NCBI GenBank assembly: GCA_023393235.1
Contig: JAEWMH010000134.1
Coordinates: 1-56,686 of the forward strand
DNA length: 56,686 nt
From: Bacillota bacterium
Lineage (GTDB): Bacteria; Bacillota; Bacilli; Paenibacillales; NBRC-103111
Direction of reading: 5' to 3'
In this document: positions 25,464-32,550 of the stretch, piece by piece
Numbering within the stretch: the stretch's first letter is position 1
Layout: the number at the start of each line of letters is the position of its first letter
Program-made: the position numbers and the translations under genes
The notes under the pieces: generated by a model
What the model saw: only the letters and a program-made list of their open reading frames with translations
Database searches by the model: none
Told to the model about the DNA's origin: nothing

Positions 25464-25615
25464 GTGTCTGAAAACTCCGAGGGGAGCAGATTTTAGCGAA
25501 TTTTTGTTCATGGCAAGGCACTTTTGCGTTAGTTCACCGGGGGTACGTCAAGCGAAAGTAACGCAGCAAGGGACGAAAAGGCGCTAAAAGATGCCCTCAA
25601 CGAGTTTTCAGACAC
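25464..25615. mobile_element. 152-bp palindromic MITE-like element
   Basis: Terminal inverted repeats GTGTCTGAAAACTC (25464-25477 and, inverted, 25602-25615) are perfect. The arms continue as an imperfect inverted repeat almost to the centre, sharing TTTTAGCG and, less exactly, TTGCGTTA-type segments. No ORF lies within. It begins seven bases after the SBP stop codon, so the operon mRNA would carry a very long hairpin there, possibly protecting SBP mRNA or reducing permease expression. No clear target-site duplication was seen. The rest of the gap (25335-25463) is GC-rich and without a gene. Confidence 0.72.
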
Positions 25616-25622
25616 GGCCTGG

Positions 25623-27083
25623 TTAATCCTTGACGACGCCGGTGTCTCCGAAGGCTTTGACAGCCGCCTCGGTAATGGCTTTGTGCATGTCCTCCGGCTT
25701 GATTTCACCGGCCAGAAGCGCCTGCATCTTGGGAATGATGACCTCATTCTCCAGCTTGGTGGCCTTGGCGCCCAGCTCTACCGGAATATCCGGACGGGCG
25801 GGAGCGGCTCGGGAGAGAAGTACCTTCACAGCAGCTTCGTTTTCGGGGCTGCGGTTGATGGTGATGCTCTTGGCGGCTTCGGCGCCGGTTTTGCTGATGT
25901 GGGCCACGAACAGCTCACTGTTGGTTTCGGCAGCGACCTTGCCGCTGGCCAGGAAGTAGGCGGCCTTGACCACGTTGGCTTTATGCTCGGCGGTGGGCTC
26001 CTTTTTGCCGCGGAAGGTGACATAACCGTCTACCACGGTGCTGGACACAGCGGGCTGGCCGAGGAAGCTGGGCACAGGCAGCACGATGTAATCCACCTTG
26101 ATGCTGTCCTTGACGGCGCTGCCGTCCTTGGCGTCAATCTTCCCGTTGTTGGTTTTGGCGGAGTTCTCGAAGGTAGCCAGGCCCTTGCCGGTAATCATGG
26201 TTTGGCCGGTCAGGAACATGTTCCAGCGTTTGCCTGCGTCGATGGAGCCTAATTCCTTCGGCATGGAGCCGTCGTCGATCATTTCACGGACCGCCTTCAG
26301 GACACCCAGATAGTTTTTGCTGGTGTAGGCGTACTTCAGATCCTTTGTGAAGGGAGAGGGCATGCCAGCGTTTTTCACCAAAATGCTCAGATAATCCTTG
26401 GACGCCACACCGGAGGTGGCGAAGACGAAGCCGTACCGTTTGGTGGCGTTGCCGTCCTTAACTACGCCCTTCTTGATAGCCTCGCGGAATTCTTCATAAG
26501 TCCAGCCGGATTGTTGAACTTTTTTCCAATCGATGCCTGCCGCCTCAAGGAATTCTCTGTTGCCGCCGATAGCATGGGCCTCCATATAAGCGGGGAAGCC
26601 GTACAGGCTTTTGCCGTTCTTCATATATTCAAGAGGTCCCGGGTCAAAGTCGGAGACCATTTTGGCGTCGGCCAAATCGGTAATATCCATAAGCATTCCC
26701 TGCTGCACATACTTGGAGATGCCGTCGGAGCCGATAAACGCGATGTCAGGCGGGCTGCCTGCGTTCACCTGGGTGTCCAGCTTCTGGGTCATGTCCTCCC
26801 AACTGGCCGGTTCGATTTTTAGGGTCAAATTGGGATAAAGGGCATTGAAATCCTTGGCCATCTGCTCGAATTTCTTCTGGAAGTTGGCCGAAACCGGGGG
26901 AAGCAGGGCGGTGATGGTGTCCTTCTCGCCGGAAGCGGCGGCGCTTGCTGCAGGAGAACCTCCCGCAGATGCGGCTGGGGCGGGAGAAGAGGCGTTGTCC
27001 TTACCGCCGGAGCAGGCGGCCAGGGGTGCTAGAGACAAAACGGCGGCTAACATGAGGGAGATGGATTTTCCTTTTGTATTCAT
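25623..27083 (-). CDS. Sugar ABC transporter substrate-binding lipoprotein
   Basis: A 486-residue family-1 extracellular solute-binding protein. The lipobox LAAC puts the lipidated cysteine at residue 24, followed by an Ala/Ser/Gly-rich tether to about residue 55. SBP-1 features include FEQMAKDFNALYPNLTLKIEP and GSPPDIAFIGSDGISKYV. The start is the ATG at 27083, eight bases after AAAGGAGG; the longer frame to 27224 is not supported. It lies 146 bases after murQ and before two permeases. Ligand inferred from context as MurNAc, MurNAc-GlcNAc or anhydro forms. Confidence 0.9.
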   Translation of the reverse strand: MNTKGKSISLMLAAVLSLAPLAACSGGKDNASSPAPAASAGGSPAASAAASGEKDTITALLPPVSANFQKKFEQMAKDFNALYPNLTLKIEPASWEDMTQKLDTQVNAGSPPDIAFIGSDGISKYVQQGMLMDITDLADAKMVSDFDPGPLEYMKNGKSLYGFPAYMEAHAIGGNREFLEAAGIDWKKVQQSGWTYEEFREAIKKGVVKDGNATKRYGFVFATSGVASKDYLSILVKNAGMPSPFTKDLKYAYTSKNYLGVLKAVREMIDDGSMPKELGSIDAGKRWNMFLTGQTMITGKGLATFENSAKTNNGKIDAKDGSAVKDSIKVDYIVLPVPSFLGQPAVSSTVVDGYVTFRGKKEPTAEHKANVVKAAYFLASGKVAAETNSELFVAHISKTGAEAAKSITINRSPENEAAVKVLLSRAAPARPDIPVELGAKATKLENEVIIPKMQALLAGEIKPEDMHKAITEAAVKAFGDTGVVKD

Positions 27084-27229
27084 TCCTTGCTTCCTCCTTT
27101 GAATGGGTAAAAGTATGGATGAGTCAGGACTTCCGGTTTGTGTGGTATGCAGATAATGTGGGCTGCGGGCCAGCTGCGGTTTTCTTTGAAAACAGCCGCC
27201 GACGGCAGTGGTAATGGAATCCATGAGCG

Positions 27230-28159
27230 TTAATCAGCTAGTTGGCCGTTGCCGCTTTGGTGCAAGCGGATGGCCTGTTTGAGCATTCCCTTGGTTTCGT
27301 CCAAAAGCTTCTGCCCGGCGGAGGCATCCAAGCCGGTGACCAGCATCAGGATGGCCAGCTTGCAGCTGCCTCCCGCCTCGGCCAGGGCTTCGGCCGCTTC
27401 AGTTTCCCCGGCGCCGCATGCGGCTGTAATGATGCGGACCGCCCGGTCCCTGAGCTTGGCATTGGTGGCCTTCAAATCCACCATGAGGTTGTCGTAGGTT
27501 TTGCCGAGCTTCACCATCACGCTGGTGGTGAGCATGTTGAGCACCAGCTTCTGGGCGGAGCCGGACTTAAGCCGGGTGGAGCCCATTATGACCTCCGGGC
27601 CCACCACCGGAGCGATGGTCACCTGGCATACCTCTGCCAGCCGGGAGTTCCGGTTGTTGACCACGCCGATGGTGGCGGCGCCCAGCTCGCCCGCCTTCCT
27701 CAAGGCGGCGATGACGAAGGCGGCGCTGCCGCTGGCGGAAATGCCAACCACCGCATCCCGGGCGGTGATACCGCAGCGCTCCACGAGGGCGATGCCCTCC
27801 TCAGCCAGATCCTCGAAGCCCTCCACCGCTGTGCGGAGGGCGACATCGCCTCCGGCGATATGCCCCTGGATCAGCTCCGGCTCTACGCCGAAGGTGGGGG
27901 GGCATTCGGAGGCGTCCAGCACACCCAGCCGGCCGGAGGTGCCGGCCCCAATGTAAAATAACCTGCCGCCGTCTGCGAGGCGGCTGTGGATCATATCCAC
28001 GGCCTGCGCAATGCGGGGGATTTCCTCCGCCACTGCCGCCGGCACCTTGGCGTCCTCCCGGTTCAGAAGCGCCAGCATCTCTTCTGTTGAACATTCGTCA
28101 ATGGTCCGGGTTGCCGGATTGATGGTCTCCGTCGTTAAGCCCGCTAAATATTCATTCAT
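27230..28159 (-). CDS. murQ: N-acetylmuramic acid 6-phosphate etherase
   Basis: MurQ removes the lactyl ether of MurNAc-6-P to give GlcNAc-6-P and D-lactate. The 309-residue protein has a SIS domain with the phosphate loop GAGTSGRLGVLDASECPPTFG, which includes the catalytic glutamate, and VGISASGSAAFV. GSTRLKSGSAQKLVLNMLTT is a family signature. The start is the second ATG of ATGCGCATG, seven bases after AGGAG (28159). It heads the minus-strand operon, with promoter at 28252-28281 and a candidate MurR site at 28291-28303. Cytoplasmic. Confidence 0.95.
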   Translation of the reverse strand: MNEYLAGLTTETINPATRTIDECSTEEMLALLNREDAKVPAAVAEEIPRIAQAVDMIHSRLADGGRLFYIGAGTSGRLGVLDASECPPTFGVEPELIQGHIAGGDVALRTAVEGFEDLAEEGIALVERCGITARDAVVGISASGSAAFVIAALRKAGELGAATIGVVNNRNSRLAEVCQVTIAPVVGPEVIMGSTRLKSGSAQKLVLNMLTTSVMVKLGKTYDNLMVDLKATNAKLRDRAVRIITAACGAGETEAAEALAEAGGSCKLAILMLVTGLDASAGQKLLDETKGMLKQAIRLHQSGNGQLAD

Positions 28160-28251
28160 GCGCATTCTCCTACCTGATGTGTTAGTTTTCAGCATGATCA
28201 TGAGGGGGAACAAGGAGTTGTTGTTAGGTTACCTGCCATGCAATTGCTTTA

Positions 28252-28281
28252 AGCATAGTACCAATGCGCTTTTACTGTCAA
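28252..28281 (-). promoter_or_regulatory. Promoter of the murQ operon
   Basis: On the minus strand TTGACA (28281-28276), 18-base spacer, TATGCT (28257-28252). The start site would be near 28245, leaving a leader of about 85 nt before murQ. Confidence 0.65.
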
Positions 28282-28290
28282 TCGTTTTTT

Positions 28291-28303
28291 GAAATAAAAT
28301 TTC
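28291..28303. promoter_or_regulatory. Candidate MurR operator upstream of murQ
   Basis: GAAAT-AAA-ATTTC is a perfect 5-bp inverted repeat nine bases upstream of the murQ -35 box, centred near -52. The same motif occurs twice in the murR-nagZ gap. Assignment to MurR is inferred from co-occurrence; being AT-rich, it could also act as an UP element. Confidence 0.55.
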
Positions 28304-28418
28304 GGATTAAAAAAATACCATGATTATTATGCTCCAAAATTATATGGGAAATGGTGAAAAATATTCCTCCTATTTTTCATGACAGCGGATAATGAAAGGG
28401 CTTACATAAACACGTATA

Positions 28419-28455
28419 TTGTCCGGACTTCCGGATTATGTCCGGATGAATCCGG
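28419..28455. repeat. Clustered TCCGGA palindromes
   Basis: CCGGA/TCCGG occurs four times within 37 bases in the gap between the murQ promoter and the murR terminator, forming alternative small hairpins. Function unknown. The rest of 28304-28465 is AT-rich and holds no gene. Confidence 0.4.
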
Positions 28456-28465
28456 TAGAGTGGTG

Positions 28466-28495
28466 AAAAACGGCGCTTTATATGACCAAGCGCCG
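28466..28495 (-). terminator. murR terminator
   Basis: On the minus strand CGGCGCTT (28495-28488) pairs with AAGCGCCG (28478-28471) and is followed by TTTTT (28470-28466). A second stem, GGGGTTAGG/CCTAACCCC at about 28507-28539, lies right at the murR stop. Confidence 0.75.
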
Positions 28496-28531
28496 CGTGG
28501 CAGGCGGGGGGTTAGGGAACGTCTAGGCAAC

Positions 28532-29422
28532 CTAACCCCTTCTGTGTTTGGCGGAAAGAATATTGTGGGTTTTCATGAGGTATTTTTTGATGGAGTTGTA
28601 CTCTGCGCTAGCTACACCGGCAAACAGAATGTCAATAACGGTCAACATGGCAATCCGGGAGCCCATGGCTCCGCTGCGCATGGTGATCTCCTGGGAGGAG
28701 AAAGTCAGCACAATATCCGAGCGCTGTGCCAGCTCGCTTTTGCCGAAACGGGTCAGAGCGATGGTGGTGGCGCCGTTTTTGAGGGAGATATCCAATGCGT
28801 CCAGAATCTCCTCGGTATCACCCGAATTGGAAACAAAAACAGCTACATCGCCCCGTTCCAAAAGGGTTGCTGCAGTAAGCTGGCTGTGCCCGTCCGTATA
28901 GGCGTGGCACATCTTGTTGATCCGCGAAAATTTCTGCTCCCCGTCCCGGCATACCAGGCCGGATGCACCAATGCCGAAGAAGACGATGCGGTGGGTTTCC
29001 CGCAGTGCCTTTACAGCTTTGGCCACCTCCGTGTGGTCGATAATGGACAGGGTATCGTCAATGGACTTGGCGTTGTTGCGGGCCACATTGGAAATGATGA
29101 CATCAAGCTCATCTCCCGGCTGGATATCGGAATAATGGGCGGGCTGCTCCTCATCATGGGAGCCCAAAGCAGCGGACAAGCTGACAATAAAGCTGCGGTA
29201 TCCGTTATAACCCATGGTTTTGCAGAAGCGGAGCACTGATGCGTCGCTGGTACGGCTGAACAAGGCTAGACTTTTGATGGAAAGATGGGGGATCTCGCCC
29301 GGATTGGCAAGGATATACTCGGCGATGAGCTTTTCGACGGGGGTGAGGCTTTCCTTCACATCCCGGATTTTGAGCAAAAGATTGTTCTGAATGGCCATAG
29401 AAGGTACCTGCGCATTCTTCAT
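28532..29422 (-). CDS. murR: MurR/RpiR family transcriptional regulator
   Basis: A 296-residue regulator with an N-terminal HTH_6 domain (about 1-80; LTPVEKLIAEYILANPGEIPHLSIKSLA, then SDASVLRFCKTMGYNGY). A C-terminal SIS sugar-phosphate-binding domain follows (about 120-265; VFFGIGASGLVCRDGEQKF, VSNSGDTEEILDAL). MurNAc-6-P is the expected effector by homology. The start is the ATG at 29422 behind GAAGGT; the longer frame to 29467 has no site. Divergent from nagZ. Two candidate operators overlap its own promoter, which suggests autorepression. Confidence 0.88.
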   Translation of the reverse strand: MKNAQVPSMAIQNNLLLKIRDVKESLTPVEKLIAEYILANPGEIPHLSIKSLALFSRTSDASVLRFCKTMGYNGYRSFIVSLSAALGSHDEEQPAHYSDIQPGDELDVIISNVARNNAKSIDDTLSIIDHTEVAKAVKALRETHRIVFFGIGASGLVCRDGEQKFSRINKMCHAYTDGHSQLTAATLLERGDVAVFVSNSGDTEEILDALDISLKNGATTIALTRFGKSELAQRSDIVLTFSSQEITMRSGAMGSRIAMLTVIDILFAGVASAEYNSIKKYLMKTHNILSAKHRRG

Positions 29423-29487
29423 AGATTTACCTTCATAGTAAAGGGAGAGGGGGTTGTTGGCAAGCAATGGTATATGATGTAATGACT

Positions 29488-29500
29488 GAAATTTAATTTC
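29488..29500. promoter_or_regulatory. Candidate MurR operator 1 in the murR-nagZ gap
   Basis: GAAAT-TTA-ATTTC, a perfect inverted repeat. It overlaps the expected murR transcription start (near 29500) and lies about 84 bases before the nagZ start site. Its centre is 32 bases, or three helical turns, from the second copy. Confidence 0.55.
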
Positions 29501-29506
29501 GTTGAT

Positions 29507-29535
29507 ATTGTATCATACTGAAATAAAATTTTAAA
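29507..29535 (-). promoter_or_regulatory. Promoter of murR
   Basis: On the minus strand TTTAAA (29535-29530), 17-base spacer, TACAAT (29512-29507). The -35 box is poor. Operator 2 lies over the spacer and the -35 box, and operator 1 over the start site. Confidence 0.45.
29520..29532. promoter_or_regulatory. Candidate MurR operator 2 in the murR-nagZ gap
   Basis: GAAAT-AAA-ATTTT has the same left half and centre as the site before murQ, with one mismatch at the end. It lies ten bases upstream of the nagZ -35 box, centred near -52 just as at murQ. Confidence 0.55.
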
Positions 29536-29542
29536 GTCCATA

Positions 29543-29571
29543 TTGTTGTTTTAAAAATCGGATGCTATAAT
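29543..29571 (+). promoter_or_regulatory. Promoter of nagZ
   Basis: TTGTTG (29543-29548), 17-base spacer, TATAAT (29566-29571); start site near 29578, about 60 bases before nagZ. Confidence 0.65.
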
Positions 29572-29639
29572 GGCGGCAAATAAGAAAAGAAAATTTTGAT
29601 TTTGTGTCATGTAAACTAACATGAAAGCAGGGTGGACAC

Positions 29640-31265
29640 ATGGATCAGCTCCAGCATACCGCTCTTCGCGAGCAAATCGGTCAAATGGTCATGTGCGGGT
29701 TTTCCGGAAAAAAGCCCACAGAGGATATCTTGCGGCTTATCCGGGAGTACAGGTTGGGCAATGTGATCTATTTCCGGGATAATATCGGCACGCCGGAGGA
29801 GGTACAGCAGTTGTCCGTTACTCTTCAGGAGGCGTCTAAGCTGGCAGGAAACGGCCCTTTATGGATCGCCGTGGATCAGGAAGGAGGAATGGTGGCGAGA
29901 ATCGACCGGCAGGTGGCGCTTATGCCGGGAAATATGGCCTTGGGTGCAGCAGGATCGCCGGAGCTCGTATATGAAACGGCGCGGATTTCGGGGACGGAGC
30001 TGCGGAGCTTGGGCATTAACCTGAACTTTGCGCCGTGTGTGGATGTGAATAATAACAAAGCAAACCCGGTTATTGGCGTCCGCTCCTATGGGGAGGATGC
30101 GGGAGTGGTGGGTATTATGGGCGCCCGGGCGGTACAGGGGTATCAGGATGCGGGTATCAGCGCCTGTCCCAAGCATTTTCCGGGGCATGGGGATACAACG
30201 GCGGATTCTCATTTGGAGCTGCCGACCGTGCCCCATGATTTGGAGAGGCTTCGCCAGGTTGAATTGCCTCCATTCCAGAGTGCTATTGCAGCCGGAGCGG
30301 ATGTGATGATGACCGCCCATGTGCAATTTCCCGCTTACGATGCCAGCGGGCTTCCGGCTACATTGTCTGCCGCCGTACTTGAGGGGCTTCTGCGCGAAGA
30401 GCTGGGCTTCGGTGGAGTTATTGCCACGGATTGCCTGGAAATGAAGGCTATTTCTGGAACAGTGGGGGTTGGCCGGGGTGCTGTTATGGCGGTGAAGGCG
30501 GGAGCAGATCTGGTTCTGGTTAGCCACACACCGGAGCTGCAGCTTGAAGCGCTGGAGGCGATTTATCAGGCTGTTTTATCGGGAGAGCTGCCGCAGGAGA
30601 GGATTACCGCGTCCGCCCGCCGCATCCGGGAGGCCAAGGCACGCCGTGAAGAAAGCTGGCAGCGGCTGATCCGGGAGCATGGTATACCCGAGGTAGGCAA
30701 TTCGGAGCATATGAAGGTTGCCGGGAAAGCGGCGGAGCTGGCGGTAACGATGGTCAAGTCGGTGGGGGAGGACGGATTCCCTCTAGATGCCGCCGCGCCG
30801 ACGTTGGTGATTTGGCCCCGGGTGGAGGCCCGGACGGATGTGGACGAAGCCATCCGCCAGGAAATAACCCTGGGCAAAGCATTGGCGCCTTATCTCGCCG
30901 ATGTGCAGGAGCTTGCGGTAAGTTTGGCGCCGGATGACGCGGAGATAGAAGCTGTGCTGGCTGCCGCCCGGTTAGGCCGGCTGCAGATTGTGGCGGGCAC
31001 CTATAACGCCGCCTTTAATCCCGGCCAGGCCCGGCTGGTGCAGGCGCTGCTGGACCTGCCCGGTGCCAAGGTAACGGCGGTAGCGCTGCGCAGCCCTTAT
31101 GACTTGCTTTCTTTTACTGGCGTGCATACGTATGTGGTCTGCTACGAAAACCGGCCCCTTATGCTGCAGGCTGCCGCTAAGGTGCTTACCGGCCGTTTGC
31201 CAGCTTCCGGTAAACTGCCGGTAACTCTTTCGGCGGACTACCCGGCCGGCTGGGGAATATCCTGA
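29640..31265 (+). CDS. nagZ: beta-N-acetylglucosaminidase, GH3 family
   Basis: NagZ removes non-reducing GlcNAc from GlcNAc-MurNAc and its anhydro or peptide forms. The 541-residue protein has a TIM-barrel with KHFPGHGDTTADSH (178-191), which supplies the Asp-His acid/base pair, and IATDCLEM with the nucleophile Asp264. A second alpha/beta domain (about 350-541) follows, as in the two-domain Bacillus enzyme. No signal peptide is present, unlike the exported B. subtilis form, so it should act in the cytoplasm. AGGGTGG precedes the ATG. Divergent from murR. The stop is at 31265. Confidence 0.92.
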   Translation: MDQLQHTALREQIGQMVMCGFSGKKPTEDILRLIREYRLGNVIYFRDNIGTPEEVQQLSVTLQEASKLAGNGPLWIAVDQEGGMVARIDRQVALMPGNMALGAAGSPELVYETARISGTELRSLGINLNFAPCVDVNNNKANPVIGVRSYGEDAGVVGIMGARAVQGYQDAGISACPKHFPGHGDTTADSHLELPTVPHDLERLRQVELPPFQSAIAAGADVMMTAHVQFPAYDASGLPATLSAAVLEGLLREELGFGGVIATDCLEMKAISGTVGVGRGAVMAVKAGADLVLVSHTPELQLEALEAIYQAVLSGELPQERITASARRIREAKARREESWQRLIREHGIPEVGNSEHMKVAGKAAELAVTMVKSVGEDGFPLDAAAPTLVIWPRVEARTDVDEAIRQEITLGKALAPYLADVQELAVSLAPDDAEIEAVLAAARLGRLQIVAGTYNAAFNPGQARLVQALLDLPGAKVTAVALRSPYDLLSFTGVHTYVVCYENRPLMLQAAAKVLTGRLPASGKLPVTLSADYPAGWGIS

Positions 31266-31366
31266 TCTTGACATTGGGCAGCGAACGGATGCTATGATGA
31301 GGATGAACTGATACCGGCAAGCAGCGTAAATTTTATGAGCTGCTTCTATTAATGGAGGTTAACTCA

Positions 31367-31804
31367 TTGAGCCAGGAAATTTTGTCCGTAATCCAGCACT
31401 ACACTCCTGCCTATCTCGCTACAGTCGAGGACGGCAAGCCGAGAGTCCGCCCTTGGGGTTTGCCCCATCTGGACACCGAAACCGGCAGACTCTACTTCAG
31501 CACATCCAGTACCAAAGCCGTGTATGAGCAGCTCCTGACGGTGCCTTATGTGGAATATTCCCAAACCTCTCCTGAGAATGTGTGGGTCAGAATCAGCGGA
31601 ACAGTTCAATTCGACGAAACACCAGAGGCGAAGGAAGCGCTCTTCAAGCATGAGCCTCAATTAGCCAACATCTACAAAACCCCCGATAATCCCGTATTCA
31701 AAATTTTCTACCTGGAGGAAGCACGGGTAACCGTGGATGATTACACCCCCAACCCGCAGCGGGTTTACGAGTTCAAAAACGGCAGCTTCACTCTCCAGGC
31801 GTAA
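31367..31804 (+). CDS. Pyridoxamine 5'-phosphate oxidase family (flavin split-barrel) protein
   Basis: A 145-residue small flavin-split-barrel protein. YLATVEDGKPRVRPWGL and LYFSTSSTKAVYEQL are typical of the FMN-binding split barrel, and VRISGTVQFDE follows. It lacks the C-terminal domain of true PdxH, so it is a family member of unknown reaction. The start is TTG at 31367: GGAGG lies eight bases before it, and that same GGAGG falls inside the apparent upstream ATG codon context (31352), which has no site of its own. A weak TTGACA...TATGAT pair (31268-31298, 19-base spacer) may be its promoter. Confidence 0.82.
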   Translation: MSQEILSVIQHYTPAYLATVEDGKPRVRPWGLPHLDTETGRLYFSTSSTKAVYEQLLTVPYVEYSQTSPENVWVRISGTVQFDETPEAKEALFKHEPQLANIYKTPDNPVFKIFYLEEARVTVDDYTPNPQRVYEFKNGSFTLQA

Positions 31805-31974
31805 GCCTGTCCCGATGGGGAATCCTTGCAGTAAAGCCGAACAGGGTAACCAGTTGTAAGCTGCCCTGAGCAGAGTGTGTACATAGAAGCATTGCAGCAG
31901 CAAATGGGGACGGAACCGTTAATCGCGGTGGAAACTTAGGGATCGGAATTGATTCATCCGGATCACGTTTCCTT

Positions 31975-32004
31975 AGGCGGTTAAGCGGGGATCCGCCCCT
32001 TTTT
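31975..32004 (+). terminator. Terminator-like hairpin after the flavin-barrel gene
   Basis: GGCGG (31976-31980) can pair with CCGCC (31993-31997), followed by CCTTTTT. It is about 170 bases past the stop codon, so the assignment is moderate. Confidence 0.5.
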
Positions 32005-32023
32005 GCGCTGTAAAACATATACT

Positions 32024-32398
32024 AAATACCATATATTTACATATTACCAAGGTGATAAAGTGGTGTTTTTCCCCCTTGTCGTCCATTATCCCCTACACTC
32101 AGGAAGCCTGCCCAAAGCCTAAAACTCCCCATAAAGGAAGCAACCATCAATCAATAGCAGGTCAGCTATATATAAAAGAAGTAACCACCAATCAATAGCA
32201 GATACACTCCCCATAAAGGAAGCAACCACTAATCGTAACCACTTCATCCAAGATCATATAGGCAGCGTGGGCGGACTCTGGTTCAGGTTCATCTCTCCTT
32301 GCAGGACTGATACCGTGCTTCCTGACTAAAGGGGATAATGGACGACAAGGAGGTAAAGGGAGATATTATCACTTGGAAATAACCATATTATGGTATTT
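32024..32398. mobile_element. 375-bp non-coding element with long terminal inverted repeats
   Basis: Ends AAATACCATA (32024) and TATGGTATTT (to 32398) are inverted. The arms run inward about 85 bases with interruptions and include a perfect 21-base inverted match (32074-32094 with 32330-32350) and CAGGAAGC/GCTTCCTG. The centre holds a tandem repeat and no credible ORF. It is best seen as a MITE-like element or the gene for a long-hairpin RNA. No clear target-site duplication is visible. Flanking sequence to proS (32399-32550) contains only a degenerate copy of the dispersed AACGGA repeat near 32489-32516. Confidence 0.7.
32131..32240. repeat. Three-unit 41-bp tandem repeat inside the inverted-repeat element
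   Basis: Units begin at about 32131, 32172 and 32213, each like ATAAAGGAAGCAACCA followed by an AATCAATAGCAG-type segment. The third is truncated. Confidence 0.75.
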
Positions 32399-32550
32399 TC
32401 TTGATGCGTCAGCTCTAAAAGTCTATGTGTTATGAAATAAAGGAAGGTTACTTTCCGCTGTTTACCCCACATAGCTGCTTTTGGAGCGATAACGGAACCT
32501 CTCTTTTCGCTATTCGGAAAACACGGATTCCTACTACAGCCCGGATGGTG

